Shown here one piece after another: positions 43,286 through 55,400 of a DNA stretch of 64,000 nt. The notes beneath the pieces were generated by a model. It was not told the origin of the DNA and did no database searches. It saw only the letters and a program-made list of their open reading frames with translations. The stretch's first letter is position 1. Each line of letters starts with the position of its first letter. The stretch lies in NCBI GenBank assembly GCA_033220425.1, contig CM065650.1, positions 3,100,001 to 3,164,000 of the forward strand, written 5' to 3'. The DNA is from Lepraria neglecta. Taxonomy: Eukaryota > Ascomycota > Lecanoromycetes > Lecanorales > Stereocaulaceae. The position numbers were made by a program, and so were the translations under genes.

Positions 43286-45229
43286 ATGGAAAGTACTGAA
43301 AACACCCCACCATCATCGGCCTCTCACGACACGAAACAAGCCAACTCTGATGGCGAGGAGGGTCAATATGCATTCCTTGTCCACTCACAGGACTCTGTGA
43401 GCCAGAATACACCACCAGATGTTGACAATCAGCGGCTTGCTCGGCAGAAACGCCGAAGAACAAGGTATATATTGTACAATATCGGACCGGACATCCCTTG
43501 TTTACTGATTGCCTCGACAGCCCCGAAGATCACGCCATCCTTGAAGCCGAATATGAAAAGAACTCCAAACCTGACAAGGCAGCAAGGATCGAAATTGTAA
43601 ACCGCGTTGCCCTTGGAGAAAAGGAAGTGCAGGTCAGTACCCGCCACAGCAAGAGTTTGGCCAAATCAAGCCCTTGACACATATTGGACTGCCAAGGTTC
43701 ATAGAACGCAAGCTGACTTTGCTCGCACCTAGATCTGGTTTCAAAACCGTCGACAAATGACGCGTCGCAAGTCACGGCCACTGATATCCACTGAGCTTTT
43801 GTCAAACTTCCTTTCAAGCCAAGAACATTCGGACAATGCGCATTCGTCGAGCTTCTCTGCCCTACGAAGCAGTCAGCAGCTTACCTCCAGCCAGAGCAGT
43901 GTATTCAACAGCCAGTCCACAGTCGGTGGCCTTCCCATTATACTTCCTGTCAAGCCACCAGCCGTCGCCACCAATTGGAATGTCCCTCAAGCCAAAGCAG
44001 CAAACTCTTCGGGCAAGGAAGCGGCTCAAGGCTCTAATACCAGTTGTACAAACGCCCCAGAGGTCACCAACACGTCAGCATCATCGAATACAGGCGAGGA
44101 GAAGTCCCAAATCAATCCCACAACTCTGATCAGGTCTCTGTCACAGACATCCCCAATCAAAAGACGCCCTGCCTACCTTGCAAACCGTCGTTCAGCTCCC
44201 TTCATCATACACGACGAACAACGCAATATTTCTCAGCCGCCCAAAGAAGGTCTTGGACAAACTGACTCCGTTCATGATGCTACCAAGTCATCACAAGCTC
44301 TGAAGCGAACATCATCACAGGTGCGGCTGTCACTATCACTCGATGGAAAAGCGGGGGTCACAACCAAGACTGGAATGACACCATCACCTCCACGATCTCA
44401 ACCAATACCACTTTCCAATTCCGCGCCGCGTTCACAAGTTGGACTTCAACGCAGCTACAGCGCTCTCGAGCCCACCAACAGTCCAATGACAGATGTCTTT
44501 CAAATGCCATACTCAAGGCGTCCCATGCCTGGGAGATCGCGAGACGCAAGAACCTGGGAGTTTTACTGCGACAGCGACGCTCGAAATGCGTTGACAGAAC
44601 AAGCACAACGGGAAGAGAAGGGATCTGCGACAGCTGCCATTAGTCTAATCAGATCGCACAGCAACAAGGGCAAGGTCATGACTCCTAATTCGAACAAGCG
44701 CAACGCCCATACGCAGAAGCCTGAGTTTGCGAAGAGGTTGAAAGGAAATGGACAAAAGACAAGCAAACCGAAGCTTGCACGTGCTACATCATCAGTTGCA
44801 AGGTTACAGACAACCTATGGGAATGCTCCGAAGCAGAAGATGGTGAAGGCCGGAGACAAGGACCACAAGTCGAGCTCCCAGTCTGCCGTCTATCAAGAGT
44901 ATGAAGGAGACTCAGACAAAGAGAATTGGGAACCAGGCACACAGACGACCAACCCACGAAGGAGGAGGCCTGCGAACTCTCAATGGGTAGCTCGCATCTT
45001 GGAAGAAAGCTTGCGTGTCCCTAGCCAGTCTTCTAGCTTGGATAATTTCTTGAACCGTGAGAAGAATACACCTCGCCGATTAGGTACGAAGGGCTCCAGT
45101 AGCGAGAGTTCCGGCTCTGAGGTGGATGAGGACGTCGCAGCTTTCATGGGTGAGGGCGTACTTCGTGAGGAGGAAGATTTGGATTGTGTACAGAATTTGT
45201 TGTCTTTGAGCCAGGCCGCATGGCAATAA
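43286..45229 (+). CDS. Homeodomain transcription factor, Yox1/Hoy1-like
   Basis: Three exons (43286-43464, 43521-43632, 43733-45229) join in phase to 595 residues. The homeodomain lies near residues 53-112 and is split by both introns. It begins RQKRRRTSPEDHAILEAEY, continues NSKPDKAARIEIVNRVALGE and ends VQIWFQNRRQMTRRKSRP. The recognition helix WFQNRRQ is complete. The rest is Ser/Thr/Pro/Gln-rich and disordered, with a basic stretch and an acidic C-terminus. This plan fits fungal Yox1/Yhp1-type repressors that act in the cell cycle; that function is taken from the family. The start MESTENTPP is chosen over an in-frame ATG at 43148. It diverges from the OXNAD1-like gene. Confidence 0.88.
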
Positions 45230-46236
45230 GTACGGATATTAGTGGGGATGTTTCTGATAATGTTCCTGATAATGTTCGATTACGAGGCAGATGTCCAGGG
45301 CGTTCTTCAAGGTGATAGGACTAATTGAGGCCATGTATCATTCTTGATATTCGAGTCAGGCTCCTATTCAGACATGCAGCATGGCGAGCTGCCTGAATTG
45401 ATGTATCACATTGTTGATGTGGGTCAAACCTCTGACGGAGAAAGCGGACCTTGGCCGGCGCCAGCGCTTATTGGCTAGCGTGGTCTTCTCCGAACGACGA
45501 CTTGTAGCAGGAACGATCGAAAATCCTTTAATAATAAAGCAATTGAAAACATGCAAACGCAGAGCAGATTCATAAGGATGCCACTCTTCTCCCAAGTCCA
45601 TGTTCTCTGAACCAAATATCCTGCGTCGAATTAAAATTCCCGACACACTCCACGCCTTTTGTCTCTCCGATAGAAAATCTCCCCTGGAGAAGCTGATGAG
45701 AGACCACACCGAGTATCCACGGCTAGGTAGTTCAATGTCTCTATTATTGACTTACCATTGAAATTGCTGCCATGAACTGCATATTTGATATGGAAATGTG
45801 GAAATGCTAGAGTGCGGTGAGCAAAGTGACCCAAATCGTTCCTGCGTGAAAGACAAGAGAGATGCGGAGAAACACCAGCGACAACTTCACCATGCTTGAG
45901 AAAGACGAAGAAAACAGTAACATTCCTGTATCGGCTCGTCTTCATCGAGTGAAGAGATCTAATCGTACTGCGGCACATATTTAAAAGTTGGCATATATTT
46001 CCAAATAAGCCACACCATTCCATGAAAGATGAACGGTCTGCGTGGTTGAAATAAAATCCTTTGCATAGACGATTCGTGTATGTGGCGCTAGTCCTGGAAT
46101 CCGGATGAGTTTTACGCTTCGGCGGTTTTTCTCGAGAATAGAATGCGAGGCACACTGCTCCGGCTTTGTTCAGGTATACCTATTCTTTTGCCTTTTTGCT
46201 TCTCTGAATCCTTTTTTTTGCTGGATGTTCTTTTGG

Positions 46237-46261
46237 AGGTAGAGGTAGAGGTAGAGGTAGA
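46237..46261. repeat. Short tandem repeat (AGGTAG)n
   Basis: About four copies of a six-base unit AGGTAG. It is a simple microsatellite in the gene-poor stretch. Confidence 0.9.
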
Positions 46262-46419
46262 TATTGTCGTGCATGGGTGGGAGGGTGGTATATAAAACGC
46301 GGCTGATGACTTGTGTGGTTTTGTTTACGAGGTCTTGGGTTCGACGCCAGGAAGGGTCGTTTTTTTTTTGGGTGATCCCTACCTTATCATTTGCTCTGGC
46401 ACGCGACTACCTTCTTGCA

Positions 46420-46850
46420 GATCTTAGTACGGTCGGATGGCATGCGGCAAGTGCGACACTGTGTTCGACGTCCTAAGGGGCGTATAAGGATTTGTGGGCA
46501 CGAAAGATGCGATTCTGTATTTACCGACATTTCGCCGCGGCTCGACATCACTTCGCAAACCGGCCAGGAATGCCTGAACGACTCTTCTCTATCTTCAGAT
46601 GGAAAGATCATTAGCAAGGGAAAGAGCAGCCTTGAAGAAAGAGGTGGAAGCCATTTTTGTTCTTTTAATTTTTCTCAAATGCAGAACATGGTCTCACCTC
46701 TTTAGTCAAGTTTCCGGTGTATACGCATACGAAGTAAAACTCTCCGAGTTTTCTATAGAGAACCACCCCTCGCAGAGAATCATCTCTATACGAGCAGGGC
46801 TTTGATTCTTGAATCTTTTGCCACTTTATCTCTCTGAATCCTTAAACTCT
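46420..46850 (+). repeat. Diverged direct repeat, copy 1
   Basis: The 3' part (about 46720-46850) contains GCATACGAAGTAAAACTCTC, TTTTCTATAG, CGAGCAGGGCT and GAATCTTTTGCCA, in the same order as copy 2. The 5' part translates to RCDSVFTDISP and ITSQTGQ, close to RCDVAFANIHP and VTSQSRR of copy 2, so the likeness spans most of the block. No start-to-stop gene can be drawn. Origin unknown. Confidence 0.55.
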
Positions 46851-46959
46851 TCCTGCTAGGACCTTTTCTACATATACATCCATTAGGTTGGTAAGAGCTT
46901 TCTGTAGGCGAAGGCACTATCAGATGGCCGTGTGACAACTGCAAGCTTATACTTAAGGC

Positions 46960-47480
46960 TCTACGGGTAGATGTTATGGCCAGGAAGGTGCGATGTTGCG
47001 TTTGCCAATATCCATCCGTGGCACTCAGTAGGGGCGCGATGCTCCAACGTCACTTCCCAAAGCCGACGAAGCGACATACTTTACACCCTATGTGCCTGCC
47101 ATTTACTCATACTCGAAACTGCTTCTGGTCATGCACTTTGTAAAGTACAAGCCCGTTTCCAACAATGTCTTAACTTTCGATCATACATCAAAATAAGCCC
47201 TTCTCCTTTAACCAAGTTTCCAGCAGCTTTGGCGCAACGGTAGCCTCCTGGCTTCTTATCGTCTGAGTCAATCTGGTCAAAAGCGCGGATCTTAGCAATC
47301 TTTGAGCATAAGGCCTAACTTGATCCCGACGCCGTGCCTGAGTAGACCTACACAACTGGTCTTCGACCCTCCGCATACGCATACGCTTACGAAATAAAAC
47401 CTCCAGGTTTTCTATAGCCAACCCTCCTGCATCGAGCAGGGCTGGTTGGTGAATCTTTTGCCATTTTGATACGCTGAGGG
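46960..47480 (+). repeat. Diverged direct repeat, copy 2
   Basis: Matches copy 1 at several spaced blocks, most clearly GCTTACGAAATAAAAC, TTTTCTATAG, CGAGCAGGGCT and GAATCTTTTGCCA at 47380-47464. The two copies are about 0.65 kb apart in the same direction. They differ by many substitutions and small indels, so the duplication is not recent. Confidence 0.55.
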
Positions 47481-48080
47481 TAATTTTTTGTTACGAGGAA
47501 TTAACTTGTTCAAAGTTGCTCGAGAAAGGGGAGGGTTCGAATCGCCATTGAGGTCTGTTCTTTTTGGCCGAAACGCCTGAAATTCTTTTAGGTTTTCTCC
47601 TTTTTTCTTGAGTTGGGCTTGGTGACAGTCATTGAGGAAGGAGCTCCTGCTATCGATGCCAGAATTAACACGGAATGATCATCTCCGTACATCAGATATC
47701 TTCACCTATACGTAGCCTGCGAAATCCTTAGGACTGAAGGCCTGGACACTGTCGCCTACTCATTTGGGCAGCTAAAGCGATCAATATGATGTGTATAACA
47801 TATTATTTCAAATGAAAAACCAGATTTATGCAATCTTTACAGAATTAAGTTACCGTTACCATTTAGGTTGTATTTGTATGGGTCAGAAGGCCAATCTCCA
47901 GGCACGAACATAGCGCTTGATTGTTTTTATCATCAATTGTCAGTCCTATAGAATGGCAGAGGCACGACTCTGTTTACGATAGGAACACCAGAGGCTCGAA
48001 GGCAAGACCTTGGTCAGTTGCTGGTATTACATCTAAAAGAGTCTAAACGTGCTGCATCTGCCCTAAGATTCATTCCTCCT

Positions 48081-48719
48081 CTACTCGTCATCATCCTCCG
48101 CATCATCATTGACCACATTGAAGAACCTAAGCTCATAGACACCCTTCGATGTAGAGACCACACGTAGCCAATCCCGCAGTTGCTGCTTCTTAAGGAACTT
48201 CTTTGTCCTGAATTTCCAATATTAGCCACCATGCCTCCCATGACCTGAATGTAGAGATGCTCACAAGTATTTCAAGTACCGCCCCGAGAATTGTGTGTGC
48301 GCAATGACCTCGATCTTCCCATCAACCTGCTGGCTGATCGTAATTGTGTCACCCAGGTTTCCAACTCGGTTGTCAACCTTTATCTTGTCGTGGAGGAACT
48401 TCTCGAAGGCGGAGACGTCGAAGATTTTGTCTGAGGCAGGTTGGGAGGCGTTGATGATGAACTGTTGAGAGAAGCGATCCGGTCAGCAAAATGCTCTGAA
48501 GGCGAGGAATCAGATTCCTAGCAGGATAGGGGAGATAGATACCTTCTTAGTGATCTTGCCAGGCTTCTGACCCTTTGGGGGAGCTTGTCGCAGAGCGCTC
48601 GTGCGCATGGTTTTCTACATATTGGAGAGAAACACTTAGCCTACTGCTCTTGGGTTCCCCAGCACGAATGCGTGGGGCGAACAGCAAAGCGGTGCGATAC
48701 ATACTGTTGCTTTCCCCAT
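48081..48719 (-). CDS. RPL22: 60S ribosomal protein eL22
   Basis: Four exons (48719-48705, 48614-48543, 48461-48265, 48207-48081) join in phase to 136 residues. The first exon is only 15 bases (MGKAT) before GTATGT. The conserved core includes [70 protein letters not shown] and RDWLRVV. It closes with the acidic tail [10 protein letters not shown] typical of eL22. It is a structural protein of the large cytosolic ribosomal subunit. Introns near the start are usual for fungal ribosomal protein genes. The promoter is shared with the divergent translin gene. Confidence 0.95.
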
Positions 48720-49001
48720 TGCGAGTGATTGGTGACCTGGTCGCAAAGAAGTGTGTATCCTGCGCCGCTGTCTCTGTAGTGGTGAGGCCGGAGTGGTTCG
48801 CGGGAAAGATTTTGGGTGTGGACTGGCGGCTCGCTTATTTTAGCGCGATATTGAAGCTCCAAGAGCTTCACATATTTGAGGAAAGAACAAACAAAGCTCG
48901 ATTTCCCGGTGGTCGAGCGTGATTTACGGTTCTTGCCCTTGATTTCTGTATCGGTTTCTACATCGTCACCGTCGTAATCGTCTTCACCCCCAGTACAAGG
49001 C
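48720..49001. promoter_or_regulatory. Divergent promoter, eL22 and translin
   Basis: 282 bases between two divergent start codons. The region must hold both promoters. No individual element is assigned. Confidence 0.6.
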
Positions 49002-50009
49002 ATGGCTAGCCCAATTGTATTCGAGCAGATCCAGGCCAAGCTGGACGAGGACTCCCAGGTCCGAGAGGAGATACGCAATATCGTACAGACGTTGGAACGG
49101 CAAGGTACTCATCAGACGTTGATCCAATTTAATGCTGTACTGACTCACTTTCAGCCAGGTCCACAGAATCCATACTATCCCGCGTCCACTCCATACCTCA
49201 AGCAAACCGTCGGTCCACTTGATCAGACGAAGATTTCAACCATTGGCTAATCTTTGAGTGCAGTCAGCGAAACGCTCAATGAGGTTTACAGCGCCATCTC
49301 TAAGCAGCGGGAGACCATCGCCCAACTCAACGAACTCACATCGAAGCACCCCTACTACAAATACAACCAAATGTGGTCAAAAAGGATAGAAACCGCTGTG
49401 CGAATTCCAGCCTCAATGTCTCATATGACCTACTAATTCAGGCCAGAGTTTCCATTTAGTTCTCTGGGGATTCCTTTGCAGCTATGCCAAAGGCTTTAAC
49501 GGGCCAGAAGGGATGCTATATCCAATCGAGGACATCGGAAGACTATTGGGCAGTATGTAATAACGGGGCTCGACAGTACGACGCTGCTAATCGCAACATC
49601 AAGTCCCTGTCATGCTTAAGGAGACGGACGCCTTCCACCTCACAATCGAAGAGTACCTACTCTCTCTCATCCTCCTGATCGACGAGCTTGCCCGTTTAGC
49701 TGTCAACTCCGTGACGCTGGGAGATTACCAAGTACCACTACAGATTAGCCAATTCGTCAAGGATCTTCATGCCGGATTCCAGATACTGAACTTGAAGAAT
49801 GACACCCTTCGGAGACGAAGTGACAGCATCAAATACAGTGTGAGTGGCATAATCCCGGTCCACACGAGATAGAAGCTGACATAGCTGTCTTAAAGGTCAA
49901 GAAAATTGAGGATGTTGTCTACGACCTCTCGCTGCGGAATCTTGTGCCTCGAGCGACTCAGGAGGCAGCACAAGCGCCCCCAACGGAGCAGGGAACAATG
50001 CCCGATTAG
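49002..50009 (+). CDS. TSN: Translin
   Basis: Five exons (49002-49158, 49264-49397, 49447-49552, 49604-49839, 49896-50009) join in phase to 248 residues. Translin is a helical protein that binds DNA and RNA and, with TRAX, forms the RNase C3PO. Conserved segments are seen in order: LTSKHPYYKYNQMWSKRIET, HLVLWGFLCSYAKG, IEDIGRLLG, DAFHLTIEEYLLSLILLIDE, LARLAVNSVTLGDYQVPLQI, SQFVKDLHAGFQILNLKND, LRRRSDSIKYSVKKIEDVVY and DLSLRNLVP. No catalytic residues are expected in translin itself. No breaks were seen. For exon 3 the acceptor GCCAG at 49446 is chosen because the earlier TTCAG would bring a stop into frame. Confidence 0.95.
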
Positions 50010-51691
50010 AAACAGATCTATCGTCCGAGACCAGACCGGAACTTTGCTAAAGACTATGCTTGCATTACTGGATGCAGTTATTGTTACTGTAAGAGGGTCT
50101 TGAAGTGGCTATATAGAAGCACCCTTCAGCCTGTCAGCTCATCTCTAGTCGAGACACAGCAGGTAAGACCTTCTCACGCTCCAATGACATTTACTGACAG
50201 AGGCATTGCCCCAGCACCCTTCCTTGGGATCATTTCAAATCATAGGAGCTCGCCGGGCACCTACCGGCATGAAGTAACGGCTGCAACCACCGAGATGGAA
50301 TATTCTCACTCCTCGGTGGCATCATTTCACATCGCCGTGTCCCAAACCTTCGTTCGGGGACCACCACCACACCCCACCTTCTCTTCCCATTGCCTCATTT
50401 CAAATCAAGACCCCGAGGCCTCCTATGGCAACAAGCACATCTGCAAGGAGATTCTCGGTATCAAATAAAAACAGAACTCCATTGACTAAATCTTGAATAT
50501 TTGAATAGTAATCATTTGCCACCCCTTGATCGCGAGAAATGTGCACCTTGACCGCATCTTTATCTCCCATCTTCCAATGACTGAGACCCCCATGGCGGCC
50601 CCGGCTGCACATCCCCTCGCTCCCTTCGCCCTACACCCTGCTCCCTGCTCCCTGCTCCCTGCAGGAAAAAATGACCATTGTCTATTTCAATATGCGCCTC
50701 GCAACCATCTAGAACTTCCTTCCCGCCCTTCTAGCTTTGAAAACGCATCATCGTAAGCAGCTTACATCCTCAATTCTGCACGATTTCTGCACGATGCTGT
50801 AGTACACCGTCACCGGGATGCCACGTGGGGATCCGTGCTCGAGGGAATGCATGACAGTAGTGCGACATCGGAGCTTCCTCTTCGATTCGATTCTATTTGG
50901 AGTTATTCGGTTCGTTGCGAGAAGCGAGGTGTGGATGGATTGAGAAAAAAGATTTAGCTCTTTACGTTTGTAGTAACCAGTCTGATTTAATTAAGCCTTA
51001 TGCTTTAGTTGTAGAATACACCTTTGTGGTTTCTCCGTCCACTATGCAACGCTGAAATGCCACCCTTATGCAATGCTGACTCTCACTAGGCTGGAAGAGG
51101 AGCTTGCTCAGTTCTCGGAGGGAATGGAGTAGTAAGAAATTTGGTGTTTGTGGCTTGCAGAGAACCTCGGTTAGAGTCTCTTAGAGTTTGTGGGGTTGGT
51201 ACGTCATATTAATAATAAGGTAGATGTGTAGGGTCTTGGCGTGATTTTGATCCGGAGTTCAAGTCCGAGCTTTTTGCAGGGTCGTTGGCGTGATTTGACC
51301 GAGATTGCGGTCACAGGGTTCAAGTCCGAGCTTTTTGGAGGCGTTTTTCATCTTATGTGGGACTTGAGGAATTGGTGATAGATTAGATCGTAGCCTGAAG
51401 TTGCGGTTGCTATGTGATGTGTTTATTGATTGATTGATCGTCATAGAGTCATTATACATAGACGAAGATGCTAGCGCGAGTTGCGAAGTACAAGAGTAGA
51501 AACAGAAAACCTCTTAGATAGATACTTCATTGTCGATCAATCGCGCACCATAGGCAGGGCTGCAGCACTAGCAGTAGCAGAAGTGTAGAAAAATAAACGC
51601 CGGTGGGTGATAAGATACATTAATGTCAATCGTCGCAAACCCCGCTAAATCCAGAAAGGCAAGGAAGCAAGTAAGTATAATCCCTCAAGAA
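50010..51691. other. Gene-poor region, small repeats
   Basis: 1.7 kb between the 3' ends of translin and the bZIP gene. It holds a CTCCCTG triplet repeat near 50640 and the direct repeat at 51236-51345. No gene is supported. Confidence 0.5.
51236..51345 (+). repeat. Tandem pair with GTTCAAGTCCGAGCTTTTT ends
   Basis: Two copies of about 45-60 bases lie side by side. Each starts GGGTC-TTGGCGTGATTT and ends in GTTCAAGTCCGAGCTTTTT. The end resembles a tRNA B box followed by a T run, but no cloverleaf can be drawn for either copy. Confidence 0.7.
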
Positions 51692-52425
51692 TCAAAATCG
51701 GATGTCGGTGCCATTCCCAAAGAAGCCGTCAGATGCGAAGGGGTCGAAGAATTGGGATTGCGTTGTTGACTCATTGATGGAACCTTCGCTACTTGATTTG
51801 ACGGAGTCGAGCTCTTTGCGTAGCTGTTTGACTTCTTGCTTGAGCTGGGCGTGGGTGCTGTCGAGGTCTGTGTAGGATTTTTCTAGGGTGCGGTGTTTGG
51901 TTTCTAGCTCTTCGAGTTCGTGCTCGAGATGTTGGACGTGCTTTTCTTTGCGCTCGCGGAAAGCGCGTTGGGAGGCTCTGTTTTGGGCGCGGCGGCGCTG
52001 TGAGGGGGGTTAGTAGATGCGATTAGATCAATATTGGGACAGACTGACAATGCGCATATTTGAGACACTCTCTTTGTCTTGCGTGGTGTGTGATCTTCTT
52101 CTCCGTCGGTCTTCCATTTGTGGTTGGGTGAGATCGGTGAATTCGATGGAGTTAACTATTTGTGGTTGGGAATCGAGGTATTGTGGGTAGGTTGCGGAGC
52201 TCGAATATGAATGGTGGTGGTTGTCTAGGCTGGAGTACATCTGAGCAAGGGTTGTTAGCATTCGACGTTAGCGAAGCATAAGGATGCAGGGCTCACCATT
52301 GGGGGGCTCGGGCTTGGGTCCGTAGAGGCGTCGTCGTATGCGCAAGGCATCAACTCGGGGACGTTCGCGAAAGACATTGGCGATGCACAGTAGTCGTTGC
52401 CAGGTGACATGTAAAAGTTGTCCAT
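51692..52425 (-). CDS. bZIP transcription factor, AP-1-like
   Basis: The ATG at 52425 opens exon 1 (52425-52297; MDNFYMSPGNDYCASPMSFA). Exon 2 (52240-52049) includes a basic patch and ends SNMRI. Exon 3 (51998-51692) starts RRRAQNRASQRAF, the fungal AP-1-type basic region. It continues RERKEKHVQHLEHELEELE with a leucine-zipper-like coiled coil and ends FFGNGTDIRF. As written, exon 3 is one base out of frame between SQRAF and RERK. The plus strand has four A at 51960-51963 where three would keep the frame. Because the break falls inside the DNA-binding region, a consensus error is plausible, but real loss is possible. If intact, it would bind DNA as a dimer; its targets are unknown. Confidence 0.75.
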
Positions 52426-55400
52426 GGCAGATGGGGGCAATGGTAGAGGAGTTGTGAGACAGAAGGCAGGAGATTGAGCGAGGCTTTTGAATTAAGAGAT
52501 TTGGGGTCGTAGTGATGAAGTTTGGGAGCAATGTGATGAAGCAACAACTCAATTGACCTCGACGGCAAGGGTGGTGACTATATAGGCACAGCAGTGGGCC
52601 TTGTCGATGGCTACACCGACTCTTCGCAATAATCGAGCACATTCCGCATACAGAAACCCCCAAAGCCATTATTAGGAATGGCTAGGAATGCCACGTGTGG
52701 ACGTTCGCCTCAGAGGGAAATGGCAGGGTGTACCGTGGCTTTGTTGGAGTGTGCCCTAGCAATCGTGTGATACGGCGAACCATGAAACCTTCTTCTAGGC
52801 GTGTTCTATGAGTCTCTGCAGGGACCTGCAGGGTGTTAAGGTCAGCAGCCAAGCTATTACATACTCACTGCAGACTTATCAAACCATGCGCCGCTCCCCG
52901 CCTAAGACTGCCCAAGGACTGCCGCAAGCCGCAGCCTCCGCACTTGAAGCTCTTCGCACTGCTCCAAACCCATGCTGCCGGTTTTCGGCCCCGGTAGATT
53001 ATTGCTGACTTTAGCTCCTGACAAACAATTGCGGTGAAGATTGTTTCAGGTGCATATGTCGAATCGAAGGATCATCTGCCACATGCGGGCCAGCAGCTCT
53101 TAGCATAATGTCCCAAAGAGGCTAAGTCTGCGCAACCTTCGCCTTACAGTTCTTACCGTTCTTTGAGTAGTCATCATCCAGTCGAGATCTCTTGGCCCGC
53201 GTAGTTCCAATCAGGCACTTTACCAGATCAAGTTCTCGGTTGGAACCGCCAAGACTCTGCAGATGGTACCACTTTTCAACCCTCATAGCAGAAGTCAATC
53301 ACACGGAAAGAAATTAAGAGAACGACTGTTTGACTCTTCAGGTGGCTGATTCGGTTCCCAGAGAGTACTGTTCGACAGTACCCAGCATTGCTACCTTCTG
53401 AATTAGCATGCGAATCGGAACCCCGCAGGGATACCCTTATCGTCCACTCTGTTAGCGAGCTTCTTTTCGTTACCATGGGTTTAGCTTGTCGCAACCTGCC
53501 ACCAAGCTTGCTATTTGGTGCTCAAAGTGCTGCCAGTGGCCGTCAGTTGAACCAAGATCGGTATTACAAGAAGACCGAAAATAAACGCAACGTGATTAGC
53601 ATTCCTGTCACCATCTTGCTTGCAAGAGATGCAGCTCTGGAGCCTGTGTTGCTCGTACTGGAAGGCTAACAAAAGACGCGGATTGGACATATGAAACGCT
53701 TTCGACCACCAGATCCATCATTCTGTTGGTCCCGAATGAAGTAGCTGGGACAAGTGAGACCCCGCTTGGGAGGTTCACCAACACTATTGCTTTTTCGAAT
53801 GTTTCAGACCAACAGATTTGGATATCACGACAGGTCGAAGCAACACAAGGACCCCGCATCCCAGGGCATTTCGCTGATTCAAAGCCTGGAAGCGTGTGTT
53901 GGTACGGGTAGTGTTCTCTAGCACCTGGGCAGCTGCCTCAGAAACACAACCTATTTCCGGTGTGGCAAATTGGATGAAGATAGAACTCGCAACGAGCGGA
54001 GACCTTAGTAGGATGCCGTGCCTGGATGCGGGCTGGTTCCTGTGAACCTGAAACCAAGGGAGATGGAAGGCAAGGACCTTATGACCGAGTGTGGCGATGA
54101 CATGCTACCAATTTAGGATTTGGACTCCGATTTATGTCGATCTAGCGTTTCTGATGTGGTTGGTATATGGACCTAGGGTAATGAGAAAGGTTCGATTTGC
54201 GGCACGTATACGAGAGTTGTTGAGCATTTCTCGGCGACCTTCCCATCGACCTCTTTCACAGCGTCGGAGCTGAATATCGGACCACAGTCATTTTGCTTTC
54301 CTCAATGGAGCAAATTCTCCATTTGGAAACATCAAACGGTTCGGGAGATTTACAAATGAAAGGCTGACAGCATGAGGCAGGACGAGGCTCATCGTATCCG
54401 GAAAATATCGCCAAACAGACGAATGAATGTTATTCAGCCGCTTGAAGTATCTCCTCTTGCTAGACAAGTCCGATTACACATGGTCATGAAATGAAAGTGA
54501 AGGAAAGGAGCAAGCCACGGTGCGGCGTTGGAGGCTGTGAACTAGTCATGCCCCTTGACAATGAAGCTTGGATAGATCGAGTATGCTTTAGAGAAGTAAA
54601 TGAAGTCATAGGTAGGGACTTTGCACCTGAAGAAGTATGTACCTCGTGCCTCAGGGTTGGGGGGGCTGGCTGGGCATGACTGATGAACGCGACTTCGCCT
54701 CCTCACCAGGCACAAGATGACTCGCTAAGAGTCGATGGACATAGAGCTAAACGCAAAGCGTGTCTCATGCTTCAATGGAGAATGGTAGAGCAAAGCCTTT
54801 CATTTACATCACCACAGAGATGGCAGCGAGGGGTCATCATTCTGGCCATTGCGGTGGCTCAGGTCCTCAAGAGTCAGTAGCGAACGTTGAAGTAGAGGAG
54901 AAAGGCAAGAAGGCGACTCAGGGGAAAGAGAGCATCAAGCTTTAGTGCTTGGGCATGAAAGGCGTCAGTCCTGATGTGGTTAGAAAGGTGTATCAAACTG
55001 CGACTGCCTCGGGAGGCCACGTTGTTTCGGGGATCTCGGTTAGTCCCTTGTTCAAGAACCGCATGTCAGAAGACCCTTCATCAATCTGCCACCACCCAAC
55101 GATCGGGGTGCATTTGCGGACAAATTGCCATGGCCTTGTGCTACTTGTGCAGCACCTGTTGATATTCGCTCTGCTACTGAGTATCTCATAGACAATTTCA
55201 GACGCCCAGTGAAGCTAGCAATAGAAACCTATGTACACATCTTTACCTGCAACGTCTCAGCTGCAGCCAACCATCGGTAATTGAAACACCCCGGCCGACG
55301 CCTTCCGCTCGAACGACTGGGTCATCTTGTAGCACTGCGTTTCTTACCTTCGCTCAACCTTCCAAATTTCCTAATTTTGACAGGAAAGCAAGGGTTCCAC

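Larger units (their letters stand above)
45230..48080. other. Gene-poor region with diverged repeats
   Basis: 2.85 kb without a supportable gene. It contains a hexanucleotide repeat at 46237-46261, a pair of diverged repeat blocks (46420-46850 and 46960-47480, listed separately), and isolated GGTTCGA motifs near 46340 and 47536. The longest minus-strand frame (46155-45631) lacks an ATG and any protein likeness. Confidence 0.5.

Noticed and set aside
45631-46155. 174-codon minus-strand open frame
   Set aside because: It starts with GTG, overlaps another equally long frame, and has no protein likeness.
46325-46370. Possible tRNA (GGTTCGACGCC followed by a long T run)
   Set aside because: The T-arm-like motif and T run are present, but no acceptor stem, D arm or anticodon arm can be paired upstream.
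47225-47560. Possible split tRNA: TTGGCGCAACGGTAG and, about 300 bases on, GAGGGTTCGAATCGCC
   Set aside because: The A-box-like and B-box-like motifs are far too distant for one tRNA, and no cloverleaf forms at either place.
53640-53911. Open frame of about 85 codons (DWTYETLSTTRSI...)
   Set aside because: It has no ATG at its start, no splice partner and no family likeness. It may be chance.
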